Of a DNA stretch of 64,000 bases, positions 1 through 9,490 are shown one piece after another; within the stretch, counting starts at the first letter, position 1; each line of letters begins with the position of its first letter. This stretch comes from an uncultured Rhizobiaceae group bacterium. Its GTDB lineage: Bacteria > Pseudomonadota > Alphaproteobacteria > Rhizobiales > Rhizobiaceae. Under the pieces are notes generated by a model, which ran no database searches, was not told where the DNA came from, and saw only the letters and a list, made by a program, of their open reading frames with translations. The stretch lies in assembly GCA_937958815.1 (NCBI GenBank), contig CALGMR010000008.1, positions 1 to 64,000 of the forward strand. The letters are read 5' to 3'. The translations under genes were made by a program, and so were the position numbers.

Positions 1-800
1 GTTGCTCAAAGTCACCGATTGTAACGCATCGCCTTCCACATCACTGTAGCCAAAGTCGGCAACAGTAAACACATAGGCCACATCTTCATCGGTGGTGACG
101 GAACTGTCGGACGCCACAGGAACATCGTTCACCGGATTGACATCAATGCTTAAAGTTCCAATGTCAGTTCCCAGGTCTGCGTCATTGGCCGTAAAATCGA
201 TCTCAGCTGTCTGAACACTGTTGAGAGCCGGTGTGAAAGTCAGGGTGGATAGTTGCGTTATGTTCAACGTATCGCCCACGTTGACGGTGGTGCCGCCGCC
301 GTGGACAAGTAAGCCGCCTGCGAGACGCAAGTCCTGAATTGTGATGGACTGAAGTGGATCACCTTCGACATCGGTGAAGGTCACATTCCCATTTATCAAA
401 CGAGATGTGTCTTCTTGAATGGTGATATTCGTGTTGGTTGCTACAGGAAGATCGTTTATCGGGTTTACTTGGATCGCCATCTGCGCCGAAACCGACCCCG
501 TATTCAGATCGTTAACGGTGTAATCAAATGATGCATCAACAAAACTATTGGCAACTGGCGTAAACGTTAAATCAGCAAGTTGCGCTGCGGTGATCGTATC
601 ACCATTGCTAACGGTCACAGTGCCACCGGAATGGGTCAGCGTTCCACCCGCCAAAGACAGGTTGGTGAGGGTTACGGATTGTAACGCATCACCGTCTTCA
701 TCGTCGTAGTTGAAGTCGGCAACAGAGAACACGTAAGCCACATCTTCGTCTGTGACCACAGAACCACCGGTTGCAACGGGTATTTCATCCACATCGTTGA
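1..800 (-). repeat. Tandem repeats of about 330 bp inside the cadherin-like gene
   Basis: Coding-strand repeats of about 110 codons recur. The stretch beginning near position 11 matches the stretch beginning near 671 (offset 660) with long near-identical runs, such as a shared GTAACGCATC and AGTCGGCAACAG. A more diverged copy lies at offset 330 (near 341). More distant copies continue to about 1400. This is the expected signature of duplicated VCBS or cadherin-like domains. Confidence 0.65.
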
Positions 801-3057
801 CCACGACCCTGATTCTTTGAGTGTCTGTTGCGCCAGCGCTGTCCGTGACCCGAACTACAACAATAAAGTCTCCGTCATTGTTGGAATCATGCGGGTTTTC
901 AAAGTCAGGAACCGTATTAAAGGTCAGAATTCCAGTGACTTCGTCAATGGAAAACAACCCGGCATCAACCCCACCCACAATAGAAAAGGTCAAATTATCG
1001 GCAGGAAGATCCGGGTCGATTGCGTCAATATCTTGAACCACAGTCTGGTTTTCATCCAAATCAAGCTGCCATGTGGCACCTGCGCCATCATCCAATATTT
1101 CGGGATCATCGTTTCGCGGTGTGATGTTGATGGTAATTGTACCAACCTCAGTGCCAGCGTCAGCATCGTTTGAGGTGTAGTCAATCGTGACCGGTGCTGT
1201 GCTGTTTGAAGCAGGTCTGAACAAAAGAGACGAGATTTGTGGGCCTGAAATCGTATCGCTAACATTGACGACTGTACCACCTGAGTGCGTCAACGTTCCG
1301 CCAGCAAGTTCTAATGCCTGGATGGTGATCGATTGCGCAAGATTACCGTCTTCGTCGGTATAAACAAACTGACTGCTAAGATCTACGGGCGTGTCTTCAA
1401 TTGTGCTTGTGGTCGATCCGACGGCTACTGGGGCGTCGTTGATATCTTCTATTTCCACAAAAATTGGAAGGACATCTGTTCCACCGTTTCCGTCTGAAAC
1501 TTCCACGAGTACAGCATAAATGTTATTCCCATTGTCGTCGGCGGGAACTTCAAAATTTGGAGCGACAGAGAAAGTCAACGCTCCAGTCACCGGGTCGATT
1601 GTGAAATGTGAAAAATCAGCTGACGAAGACGCAGGTATTCCAGGGTAACGCGCTTGTGCGTCAGCGGACGTTAAAACTGAGAATGATAATGTGTCGCCAG
1701 CATTGGGATCAGTTGCCGTGATTATATCAACTGCAAGTGAGTTCTCGTCACGGCGCAGATAACGAAACCCCGAAAATTGCTCTGCGCCATTTCGATCAAT
1801 AACAGGATCGCTGTTTTGTGAATCAATCAGCTTAAAATAGAGGTCGTGACCATTCCTAAAGGAACCATCGGGACGCACGTAACGACCATCGGCATAATCA
1901 CCAGATCTGCTGCTCGCGGTTTCGACGGTTTCACTGGGATTGTCGGTCGACAGTGTAATATAATATTGTTGCTCATCATTCAAAACGGCAGCACTGTCCA
2001 ACTGGATTGCATAGTAGTCGAAACTGCCGCTCAAAGCGGTGCTGCTAAATGTGCCTTGAGCGATTGATGGTCCACCCAAACTGTCACTGATCGTTACGAG
2101 AATGGTTTGGTTTGGGCCACCTGTGTCGCGCAAAACCACTTCAATTTTGTCGACTTCGTACGTTCCATTTCCGCTGTCATGCTCGAAGGTTTGGCCAACA
2201 CTGCGTGTCGATCCAATTTCTTCTATGTCGTCAATTTGCGAAAGATTTGGACTGTATTCTTCCAGAACCACGTCCATCAAAGTTCCTGTCCAGTTCGAAT
2301 GAACCGAAACCTCTTCGGTCTCAATGTCCCCAGACTTAACTTCCAAATCCCAGTTGCCACCCTGTGCAGCATTTCCGGTCAAATCTTCGCTGGCCGCAAC
2401 ATCTGCCCCAGTTAAACGTGCAATCTGTTCGACTGCCTTTCTGCCGATTTCGCCACCCGCGAAATCACACCCATAAATCAGGATGTCACCGTCGGCACTC
2501 AAGGCATCGCCAATCATGGCAAGTTGTGCGCCATAAATTCCGCGCATCGTATCAGACGTCAGGTTTTCGCCACCAAGAGCCAGAGACCCTTCACTGCCAT
2601 GGCTTAGAATGTGAATAGCATCAACGTCCGAGCGCATGGAAAGCGTTTCGGCAATTTGGCTGAGGCCATCTTGGTCAGACGCCAGAAAAACAACTTCTGT
2701 TGTGCTCGAAAGCGTTGCGAGCAGACCGGTTGGATCATCAATGTCAGAGGCAATAAAAACGATCTCGGTTCGTTGGGCGGAAGCAGGGTGAAGGTCCAAA
2801 GCTTCCAGCGGGTCGGCCAAAGCTTGCGAAGTGCTATTTGGATCGGATTGACCATCCTGCTCCGCGAAATTGGATTGGAGGAAGTTGTCCGCGAGTTCAG
2901 AATGAATGGATTCGCTTGCGGCATCCGCAGCAGTTTCCATTGCTGCAGCATCCAGCAAAATTCTAGGTTCCAGCGCTCGCATGTGAAGCCGGGGGGAACT
3001 TGGCATAGCAAACGGTGAGCATGATTGCTCCAGCGCCTTTTGCTTGCCCTTTAACAT
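1..3057 (-). CDS. DUF4347 and cadherin-like repeat protein, N-terminal part (runs off the left edge)
   Basis: This reading frame is absent from the ORF track because its stop lies outside the window. Translating the minus strand line by line gives about 1019 uninterrupted residues. Residues 29-38 read LEPRILLDAA, the short N-terminal motif found in many large surface or secreted repeat proteins. Residues about 67-240 match DUF4347, with HILSHGSEG (His153) and YGCDFA (Cys197). From about residue 440 there are cadherin/VCBS-like repeats with DEDG, SGGTV and NDAPVA motifs. A large adhesin-like or matrix protein is likely. I chose ATG 3057; the frame stays open upstream to a GTG at 3123, so the start is not certain. 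The C-terminus and any secretion signal are outside the window. Confidence 0.8.
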   Translation of the reverse strand, partial: MLKGKQKALEQSCSPFAMPSSPRLHMRALEPRILLDAAAMETAADAASESIHSELADNFLQSNFAEQDGQSDPNSTSQALADPLEALDLHPASAQRTEIVFIASDIDDPTGLLATLSSTTEVVFLASDQDGLSQIAETLSMRSDVDAIHILSHGSEGSLALGGENLTSDTMRGIYGAQLAMIGDALSADGDILIYGCDFAGGEIGRKAVEQIARLTGADVAASEDLTGNAAQGGNWDLEVKSGDIETEEVSVHSNWTGTLMDVVLEEYSPNLSQIDDIEEIGSTRSVGQTFEHDSGNGTYEVDKIEVVLRDTGGPNQTILVTISDSLGGPSIAQGTFSSTALSGSFDYYAIQLDSAAVLNDEQQYYITLSTDNPSETVETASSRSGDYADGRYVRPDGSFRNGHDLYFKLIDSQNSDPVIDRNGAEQFSGFRYLRRDENSLAVDIITATDPNAGDTLSFSVLTSADAQARYPGIPASSSADFSHFTIDPVTGALTFSVAPNFEVPADDNGNNIYAVLVEVSDGNGGTDVLPIFVEIEDINDAPVAVGSTTSTIEDTPVDLSSQFVYTDEDGNLAQSITIQALELAGGTLTHSGGTVVNVSDTISGPQISSLLFRPASNSTAPVTIDYTSNDADAGTEVGTITINITPRNDDPEILDDGAGATWQLDLDENQTVVQDIDAIDPDLPADNLTFSIVGGVDAGLFSIDEVTGILTFNTVPDFENPHDSNNDGDFIVVVRVTDSAGATDTQRIRVVVNDVDEIPVATGGSVVTDEDVAYVFSVADFNYDDEDGDALQSVTLTNLSLAGGTLTHSGGTVTVSNGDTITAAQLADLTFTPVANSFVDASFDYTVNDLNTGSVSAQMAIQVNPINDLPVATNTNITIQEDTSRLINGNVTFTDVEGDPLQSITIQDLRLAGGLLVHGGGTTVNVGDTLNITQLSTLTFTPALNSVQTAEIDFTANDADLGTDIGTLSIDVNPVNDVPVASDSSVTTDEDVAYVFTVADFGYSDVEGDALQSVTLSN

Positions 3058-3350
3058 TCCCAAATGTCCCCCATCGAATTCTAAATCATCAGTCGCAATC
3101 GAGTTTGGGTTCCTCAAAACCACGAACCTATGCCTTTAGGTTACTATAAATGTGCTATAGAGACGTTAACATTTGCACATGAATGAACATGATTAATTGT
3201 CAGAAAATTAAAGATTTTTTCCGAACGAAGACAAAAAATTTCGGCTTGAAATTGGACTATTTTGATCGTTAAAGCCTCCCTTTTTTGCTTGGCACCCCCA
3301 AGTTCTTCGGTCAAAAGTAGAGACAGAAATTTTGAACCGGATCTAACAAC

Positions 3351-4529
3351 ATGAGCACTTCCAATTTCGACGAGAAAATTGACCGAATTGGCACCAATGC
3401 CGCCAAATGGGACGCATTGGAATCCATGTATAAAATGGATCCGAATGACGGGATTGCCATGTGGGTTGCAGACATGGAGTTCAAGCCACCACAAGCTGTT
3501 CTGAACAAGCTGCAAGATATGCACGACCATGGAGTTTTCGGGTATTACGGTGACCAAACGAGCTATTTGAACTCAATCACCAGTTGGATGGAGCGGCGAC
3601 ATGGATGGACAGTCGATCCATCATGGATTTTCACCACCCATGGGTTGGTGAACGGCACGGCCCTTTGCGTGCAAACCTACAGTCAACCTGGCGACAATAT
3701 CATTTTGTTCACCCCCGTTTATCACGCGTTTGCCAAGATCATTAAAGCCAATAATCGCGGCATTTTGGAAAGCCCGTTGGTGAACAATGATGGCCGATAT
3801 GAAATGGATTTAGAGGCACTGGAGGGTCAGTTAACGGGCAAAGAAACCATGCTGGTGTTCTGTTCACCTCACAATCCATGTGGTCGTGTGTGGACAAAGG
3901 AAGAGCTCAGAAGTGTCTGCGACTTTTGCATAAAACACGACCTCATTCTTGTATCCGACGAAATTCATCATGATCTTGTGTTTTCCGGTCACAAACACAC
4001 CGTAATGCAACTTATGGGTGACGACATTAAATCGCGTTTGGTGATGATGACGGCTGCGACGAAGACCTTCAACATGGCTGGCGGTCACAGCGGCAATGTG
4101 GTGATTGAAGATCCGAACTTGCGTGCAAAGTTTGCCGCCACCATGATGGCTGGTGGCGTTTCACCAAACAGTTTTGGCATCTCCATGACGGAAGCGGCCT
4201 ACAATCATGGCGAAAAATGGTTGGATGAACTTCTCACCTATCTTGATGGCAATAGGCGCCTGTTTGACGAAGGCGTGAATTCTATACCTGGCTTGAAATC
4301 GATGAAACTGGAAGCCACATATTTGGCATGGGTGGATTTCTCTGACACAGGGATGAGCCGTCAAGAGTTTACAGAGCGCGTTGAAAAAAGCGCTCGCATT
4401 GCAACCAATTACGGACCTTCATTCGGATCGGGTGGTGAAACCTATTTGCGTTTTAACATTGCATGTTCACGCTCTGAGATTGAAACTGCGGTTGCGCGCC
4501 TGAAGGACGCTTTCAGCGATCTGCAATAG
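3351..4529 (+). CDS. MalY/PatB-type PLP-dependent aminotransferase or cystathionine beta-lyase
   Basis: This is a fold-type I PLP enzyme, probably a cysteine-S-conjugate or cystathionine beta-lyase of the PatB/MalY family. WVADMEFKPP near residues 38-47 is characteristic of that family. HNPCGR (Asn175), SDEIHHD (Asp203) and TAATKTFNMAG (Lys238, the predicted PLP Schiff-base lysine) are in order. At 392 residues it has the usual family length. It is transcribed divergently from the DUF4347 gene across a 293-bp gap and has no obvious operon partner, since 100 bp separate it from the next gene. Beta-lyase and aminotransferase activity cannot be separated by sequence. Confidence 0.85.
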   Translation: MSTSNFDEKIDRIGTNAAKWDALESMYKMDPNDGIAMWVADMEFKPPQAVLNKLQDMHDHGVFGYYGDQTSYLNSITSWMERRHGWTVDPSWIFTTHGLVNGTALCVQTYSQPGDNIILFTPVYHAFAKIIKANNRGILESPLVNNDGRYEMDLEALEGQLTGKETMLVFCSPHNPCGRVWTKEELRSVCDFCIKHDLILVSDEIHHDLVFSGHKHTVMQLMGDDIKSRLVMMTAATKTFNMAGGHSGNVVIEDPNLRAKFAATMMAGGVSPNSFGISMTEAAYNHGEKWLDELLTYLDGNRRLFDEGVNSIPGLKSMKLEATYLAWVDFSDTGMSRQEFTERVEKSARIATNYGPSFGSGGETYLRFNIACSRSEIETAVARLKDAFSDLQ

Positions 4530-4631
4530 ATTATCTCTATGAAAATAAACATTTTTTCGGGCTGGTAAGCTTAATACGAACAAATAGTGTCAAATTAACC
4601 CCTGTATTGCGTCACCGAATTATGGTGGCGT

Positions 4632-5753
4632 ATGAATACAGCTCGCGAACCTCAGTTAAATATCCAAAACGACCCAGCACCTAGGTTGCCAGGGTTGGAT
4701 ATTTTGCGTCTAGGTGCAGCCCTTCTTGTGGTGATTTATCACTATGGTTTTCGAGGTGGACTGAACGGAGAGTTTCTCAATTTCTCTTTGTTTGAAACGG
4801 GGTCATGGGTTCAGTATTTTTATTTTGGCGTGCAGTTGTTTTTCATCATTTCTGGCTTTGTCATTCTATGGTCAGCTGAAAACAAGAGTTGGATAGACTT
4901 CGCAACAGCGCGCATTTTGAGGTTGTGGCCCGCCTATTTGATTTGCGTATCAATCACGGCGGCTACGTTTTATTGGACTGATACTCAGTTGTTTGAAACG
5001 AGTGTCCTTCATTGGCTCACAAATCTGACATTTTTTGCTCCAGCCTTCGGCCAAAGCTTTATGGATGGTGTTTACTGGACCATCGTTTTGGAACTCATAT
5101 TCTACTTCTGGGTGATGGCGGCGCTGTGGGCAAAACTTCTTCCGCGCTTCACCCATGAACTCTGTTTGGGCTGGATGATTGTTATTGTCGCAAATGAATT
5201 CTGGTTAGAGTCTGGAATTGCCAGCAAAGCATTGCTGACCAGTCATGGTGTCTGGTTCATCATTGGGATTCTTATGTATTCGATGTGGTCGCGGGGAGCA
5301 TCTGCAATCACCAACATCCTCCTTGTCACTGCCATTGCACTCTCGATGATCATGGCTGTGATCGAACATATGGGGATTGCAGGCCAGTACGGATATTCCG
5401 TTGAGTTTTTACGGCCAACGATTGCCAACAGCGCCGTGATATTTCTCGCGGCTGCAACAATCGTTATGGGCAACCGACTGCCTGGCGGACGCATTGCATT
5501 TGTTCTCGGTGGCCTGACTTATCCGCTTTATCTGGTGCATCAAAATGTTGGATACATCATGATCAACGATCTGCGCCAAAGCATGAGTGATGTTCAAGCG
5601 GTCGGATTGGTTGTGGTTGCAATGTTAGTCCTTTCAACAATTATCTTCCTGTTTTGGGAACGCCCTGTGGGCCGATTGCTCAAGCGTTTTGTGACAAAGG
5701 TGCAAATGTCTTTGTTCAATATCCAGCTGATAAACCATCGAAAACACGCTTAA
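4632..5753 (+). CDS. Acyltransferase family 3 integral membrane protein
   Basis: The N-terminus contains LPGLDILRLGAALLVVIYHY, the opening of acyltransferase-3 (OafA/YrhL-like) proteins with the conserved Arg and His. It is followed by FFIISGFVILWS and roughly ten hydrophobic segments, ending in a basic tail. Family members transfer acetyl or other acyl groups to cell-surface sugars such as LPS, capsule or exopolysaccharide. There is no SGNH domain and no neighbouring glycosyltransferase, so the acceptor is unknown. The gene appears monocistronic. Confidence 0.85.
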   Translation: MNTAREPQLNIQNDPAPRLPGLDILRLGAALLVVIYHYGFRGGLNGEFLNFSLFETGSWVQYFYFGVQLFFIISGFVILWSAENKSWIDFATARILRLWPAYLICVSITAATFYWTDTQLFETSVLHWLTNLTFFAPAFGQSFMDGVYWTIVLELIFYFWVMAALWAKLLPRFTHELCLGWMIVIVANEFWLESGIASKALLTSHGVWFIIGILMYSMWSRGASAITNILLVTAIALSMIMAVIEHMGIAGQYGYSVEFLRPTIANSAVIFLAAATIVMGNRLPGGRIAFVLGGLTYPLYLVHQNVGYIMINDLRQSMSDVQAVGLVVVAMLVLSTIIFLFWERPVGRLLKRFVTKVQMSLFNIQLINHRKHA

Positions 5754-5855
5754 ACCTACACACCCTTCTTCCATCACAAATTTTCACTCTTTTCGATTCA
5801 CCAATTAGTGCTGGTGCGGTATTGTGAGTTCAGCCTTGAAAACTGAAGTGTTGAT

Positions 5856-7184
5856 GTGACCCAAAATATTCTGCCGCAAGAGATAATTCGTAAAAAGCGC
5901 GATGGGCTTGAGCTCGATCAAGCTGAGATTGGTTCGTTTGTTCGGGGCATAACCGACACCAGTGTCACGGAGGGGCAGATCTCTGCGCTTGCAATGGCCG
6001 TTTATTTTCAAGGCATGTCGCGGGATGAGGCTGTCTCTTTGACACTCAACATGCGCGATTCCGGCGATGTACTGAACTGGTCTGATCTCAACGGTCCTGT
6101 TTTGGACAAACATTCAACTGGCGGAGTGGGCGATAATGTATCGCTCATGCTGGCACCGGCAGTGGCAGCATGTGGCGGGTTCGTGCCGATGATTTCGGGT
6201 CGTGGCCTTGGACATACGGGTGGCACATTGGACAAATTGGAGTCCATTCCAGGTTACACCACCACTCCCGATAATGCATTGTTTCGCAAAGTCACAAAAG
6301 ATATTGGCTGTGCCATTATTGGCCAAACAACCAATCTCGCGCCTGCCGACAAACGCTTTTATGGCGTTCGCGATGTGACCGCCACCGTAGAAAGCGTGCC
6401 GCTGATCACCGCTTCCATATTGTCGAAAAAGTTATCTGCAGGATTAGGTGGTTTGGTATTGGATGTGAAATGCGGCAATGGCGCATTTATGGATGACATT
6501 GGAAAGGCGCAAGAACTGGCAACATCTTTGGTTGAAGTGGCCAATGGAGCTGGCCTGCCTTCCTCGGCTTTGATCACCGACATGAACGCCCCCCTCGCTT
6601 GCGCTGCAGGCAATGCGGTTGAAGTTCACAACTGCATAGATTTTCTCACTGGCCGTCACGTGGACAGCCGTCTTTGGGACGTCACAATCGCGTTGGGTGC
6701 AGAAATGCTGGTCAGTGGTGGGCTTGTCAATTCGACTGACGACGGTGCCAGACAGATGGAGCAAGCGTTTACATCAGGCGCTGCCGCCGAAAAATTTGCG
6801 CAGATGGTTTCTGCACTTGGCGGGCCTGCTGATCTCAATGACAAGCCAGAAAAGTACTTTGAGGCCGCACCGGTTGTTCGGCCCGTTTTCGCTGAAGCCG
6901 AAGGCGCAGTGACCCATGTGGAAACCCGTGCAGTTGGCATGGGTGTGGTTGCTCTTGGTGGTGGGCGCGTGCGCGCTGCAGACACCGTTGATCCGGCAGT
7001 GGGATATACTGATCTTGCAATGTTGGGTGACTTTGTCGATACCGAAAAGCCATTGGGCATCGTGCATGCACGCGATGAAGACAAAGCAGATCAGGCCGCC
7101 AACGCTTTAAGATCAGCCTTCACGCTAGGCTCAGCGCGTGATGTGCAAGACACACCAGTGATCATTGAGAAAATCAGCGCATAG
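5856..7184 (+). CDS. deoA: Thymidine phosphorylase
   Basis: The enzyme cleaves thymidine or deoxyuridine with phosphate to free base and 2-deoxyribose-1-phosphate. The family signature is clear: KHSTGGVGDNVSLMLAP is followed by SGRGLGHTGGTLDKLES and SILSKKLSAG. Its 442 residues are normal for DeoA. The start is a GTG at 5856; the nearby ATG at 5854 is out of frame and an in-frame stop lies just upstream. Its partners deoB, add and upp lie more than 40 kb away in this window. The 3' end overlaps the convergent methyltransferase gene by 11 bp. Confidence 0.93.
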   Translation: MTQNILPQEIIRKKRDGLELDQAEIGSFVRGITDTSVTEGQISALAMAVYFQGMSRDEAVSLTLNMRDSGDVLNWSDLNGPVLDKHSTGGVGDNVSLMLAPAVAACGGFVPMISGRGLGHTGGTLDKLESIPGYTTTPDNALFRKVTKDIGCAIIGQTTNLAPADKRFYGVRDVTATVESVPLITASILSKKLSAGLGGLVLDVKCGNGAFMDDIGKAQELATSLVEVANGAGLPSSALITDMNAPLACAAGNAVEVHNCIDFLTGRHVDSRLWDVTIALGAEMLVSGGLVNSTDDGARQMEQAFTSGAAAEKFAQMVSALGGPADLNDKPEKYFEAAPVVRPVFAEAEGAVTHVETRAVGMGVVALGGGRVRAADTVDPAVGYTDLAMLGDFVDTEKPLGIVHARDEDKADQAANALRSAFTLGSARDVQDTPVIIEKISA

Positions 7185-8178
7185 CCTCTATCACTTTAAA
7201 TCCGCCTGCATCATCCAGCTGCACCACTTTTCGAAACATGTCGTTCAGTGTGCGTTCATAGGGTAGATTACGATTTGCCACCATCAACAAGCGCCCACCT
7301 TGGGGCAGCGCTTTTGCTGCTGCTTCGATGAATTTTGCTCCAAGTTCAGGTTCTGCTGCTCGGGCACTGTGAAATGGTGGGTTCATCACAATCCAATCGA
7401 ATGGGTCGCGCGGCGCTTCCGATGTAATATCAGTCCAATGGAAACTTGTGATGTCCGACGGGACATTCTGTTTAGCAGCTTGCAGTGCAGACCAATTGGC
7501 TTCGTGCAATTCCATGCTTTCAATTTGGTCACTCTTTGCCAGCAGCTCACCAGCCAGAAAGCCCCACCCTGCCCCAAAGTCCGCAACCTTGCCGCGAATG
7601 CGTTGATCAAAGTGAGACGCCAGCAAAATAGAACCGGCGTCAGGCCCATCTGCTGAAAACATTCCCGGCCCGATTTTGTACGGTCCAACTTCTGTCTGCT
7701 CAACATGTAGAGGCCAGTTGTCGCCCTTCTTTGTAATCCAGAACACAACGGCATGATGTTTTGAAAAGTCACCTGCAATTTCTGCTTTTGTTGCGACCCA
7801 CTTTCGAAGAGATTTTACGCCAGCCTTGTTATCGGCTGCAAAAACCATAAACCCACCCTTGCGAAGTCCATTCCATGCACGAGTGATATTGATCTCATTA
7901 ATCGCCCGTGACCTGTTTGGAAGCACTACGATTCCGCCCAGCCCTTTTGAAGAAAGATCAATGTGTTTTTCTGTTTGATAGCCTTTTTGAGCAAGCTCAA
8001 TGTGCAAAGGTCGAAACCCTTGCTCGCACTGGAAAATATCTTTCCACGCGATCCCAGAACCCGGCAAAGCTTGCGCCTCAAGCAACGCGTATGTCTCACC
8101 ATCTTCAGGCAGCGGCAATTCTTCGCGCTGGAATGCGAGCGCCAAGGCGTCTCGAAAATCTTGATTCTTCGCAGCCAT
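7174..8178 (-). CDS. RsmC-like class I SAM-dependent methyltransferase
   Basis: This resembles 16S rRNA guanine-N2 methyltransferases of the RsmC/RlmG type. The SAM-binding motif VADFGAGWGFLAGELL lies near residue 193, and the catalytic WIVMNPPFHS, an N-P-P-F motif for base amino-group methylation, lies near residue 260. The N-terminal half is probably the degenerate second methyltransferase-like domain typical of RsmC. The ATG shares one base with the stop of the upstream patatin gene (TAATG), so translation is probably coupled. The exact rRNA target is inferred from the family. Confidence 0.8.
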   Translation of the reverse strand: MAAKNQDFRDALALAFQREELPLPEDGETYALLEAQALPGSGIAWKDIFQCEQGFRPLHIELAQKGYQTEKHIDLSSKGLGGIVVLPNRSRAINEINITRAWNGLRKGGFMVFAADNKAGVKSLRKWVATKAEIAGDFSKHHAVVFWITKKGDNWPLHVEQTEVGPYKIGPGMFSADGPDAGSILLASHFDQRIRGKVADFGAGWGFLAGELLAKSDQIESMELHEANWSALQAAKQNVPSDITSFHWTDITSEAPRDPFDWIVMNPPFHSARAAEPELGAKFIEAAAKALPQGGRLLMVANRNLPYERTLNDMFRKVVQLDDAGGFKVIEAMR

Positions 8179-9323
8179 TATCGACGAGCGATCCGATCGT
8201 ATTTTTTAAGGGTTGGCGGACTGTCCCACCAAAAACCAGGCTCTTGGACCGTTTTGTAGCCGATATCGTAGATACGCCTCAAATGTTCTCGATCAAATTC
8301 AATTGCTGAATTCGGTGGCTTCACATCGCTGGGTATCGCTGTCAGTCTAAAATCAGTTCCGGAGTTCTGAGCTCTGACATAGCCTCGGTAAACGACTTGC
8401 TGCGTCAACTCTCTGGTCAACGTCCCCGTGGACTTTGTTGCAATGTCACGAATCCCGGGTTGTACGGCCTCGAACGTCTCTTCTAGTGCCAGTGAACCGT
8501 TGATGATGACAAAAAGCTCTCGCGATGGCGCGGTTGAATCAAACAAGAAATCGCTGATCAACACAGGTGCTTTCACCCCCCCATCCACATGTGCTTGACG
8601 CAATTGCACACCACGTTTGGGTTTAATGTAGACAGGTGGAAAGAGCACCGGAATTGCCGCTGACGCACGAAGAACTTTTTGAAAAAGCTGTAGTGAATTT
8701 GTACGCCCTTCCGCTCCGCCGCTGGCCAACAACCCCATATCCCACACGACGAGTTCTTTAGAATCCAGATTGGTCGTGGCCACATAAAGACGACGACCTT
8801 TTGCGTGCTCGGCTGCCACGAGATCAAGCAATTCAGGCGTCATATATTTTTCAATACGCCGCTTCAAAGGTGAATTGTCGTAAAGGCTGTCTTGAAAAAA
8901 CCCTGCAACACCCCGATTTCTCAAAATGTCCTTTTCTTCAGGATTTACGTAGAGATCCTCCAGCATTGCGTCATATTGTGGACCTAGGAACGCAAACACG
9001 GACATCAAAGCGCCCGTTGAAACCCCAGTCACAATATCAAATTTTGGCCTGCGTCCGGTTTTCGTCCAACCGTTAAGCACTCCAACACCGTAAGCGCCAT
9101 CCGCACCACCGCCAGACAGAGCAAGAATGGTCATATGGCCATTGGCCTTGGCCAATGAAACGTTCCGATTGCCGGTTTCCACATCGTTGACAGCAACGGC
9201 CTCATTGGGTGTCAGCCCGCGAATGCCAAGGCTTTCAGCTGGACGACCAACACATGCACTGAGCACTATGAGGCAACACACCCCAATCACTCTCATCAGC
9301 ATATGTGATTTTGTCAGCTGCAT
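8178..9323 (-). CDS. Patatin-like phospholipase, predicted lipoprotein
   Basis: The N-terminus has a hydrophobic segment ending in the lipobox LSAC, so the protein is probably lipid-anchored. LALSGGGADGAYGVGVL supplies the glycine-rich oxyanion loop, GVSTGAL is the G-x-S-x-G nucleophile elbow, and DGGVKAPVL carries the Asp of the Ser-Asp dyad. All catalytic elements of a patatin acyl hydrolase are intact. Several in-frame ATG codons occur within the first ten codons, so the exact start is uncertain. It overlaps the RsmC-like gene by one base. The substrate is unknown, though membrane phospholipid is plausible. Confidence 0.85.
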   Translation of the reverse strand: MQLTKSHMLMRVIGVCCLIVLSACVGRPAESLGIRGLTPNEAVAVNDVETGNRNVSLAKANGHMTILALSGGGADGAYGVGVLNGWTKTGRRPKFDIVTGVSTGALMSVFAFLGPQYDAMLEDLYVNPEEKDILRNRGVAGFFQDSLYDNSPLKRRIEKYMTPELLDLVAAEHAKGRRLYVATTNLDSKELVVWDMGLLASGGAEGRTNSLQLFQKVLRASAAIPVLFPPVYIKPKRGVQLRQAHVDGGVKAPVLISDFLFDSTAPSRELFVIINGSLALEETFEAVQPGIRDIATKSTGTLTRELTQQVVYRGYVRAQNSGTDFRLTAIPSDVKPPNSAIEFDREHLRRIYDIGYKTVQEPGFWWDSPPTLKKYDRIARR

Positions 9324-9430
9324 TTCTTTTTGCCCAAACTCCTCGATGATCCAATATTACGAGAATAGCTGTCGCCTTCAAGCCAATATCTAGAAATTTG
9401 TTAACTTTGGTTAACCATCTTTTCACAACG

Positions 9431-9462
9431 AAAAAAGGCGGCTCGTTTTACCAAGCCGCCTT
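9431..9462 (-). terminator. Intrinsic terminator of pnp
   Basis: On the minus strand AAGGCGGCT and AGCCGCCTT form a perfect GC-rich stem around an 11-14-nt loop, followed directly by TTTTTT. It begins about 30 bp beyond the pnp stop codon. Confidence 0.9.
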
Positions 9463-9490
9463 CCTTCAAATTTGTTTCAGACGCGAAGTC

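Noticed and set aside
2604-3018. Two 135-codon ORFs on opposite strands over the DUF4347 region
   Set aside because: The open minus-strand frame with LEPRILLDAA and DUF4347 motifs explains this region; these are other frames.
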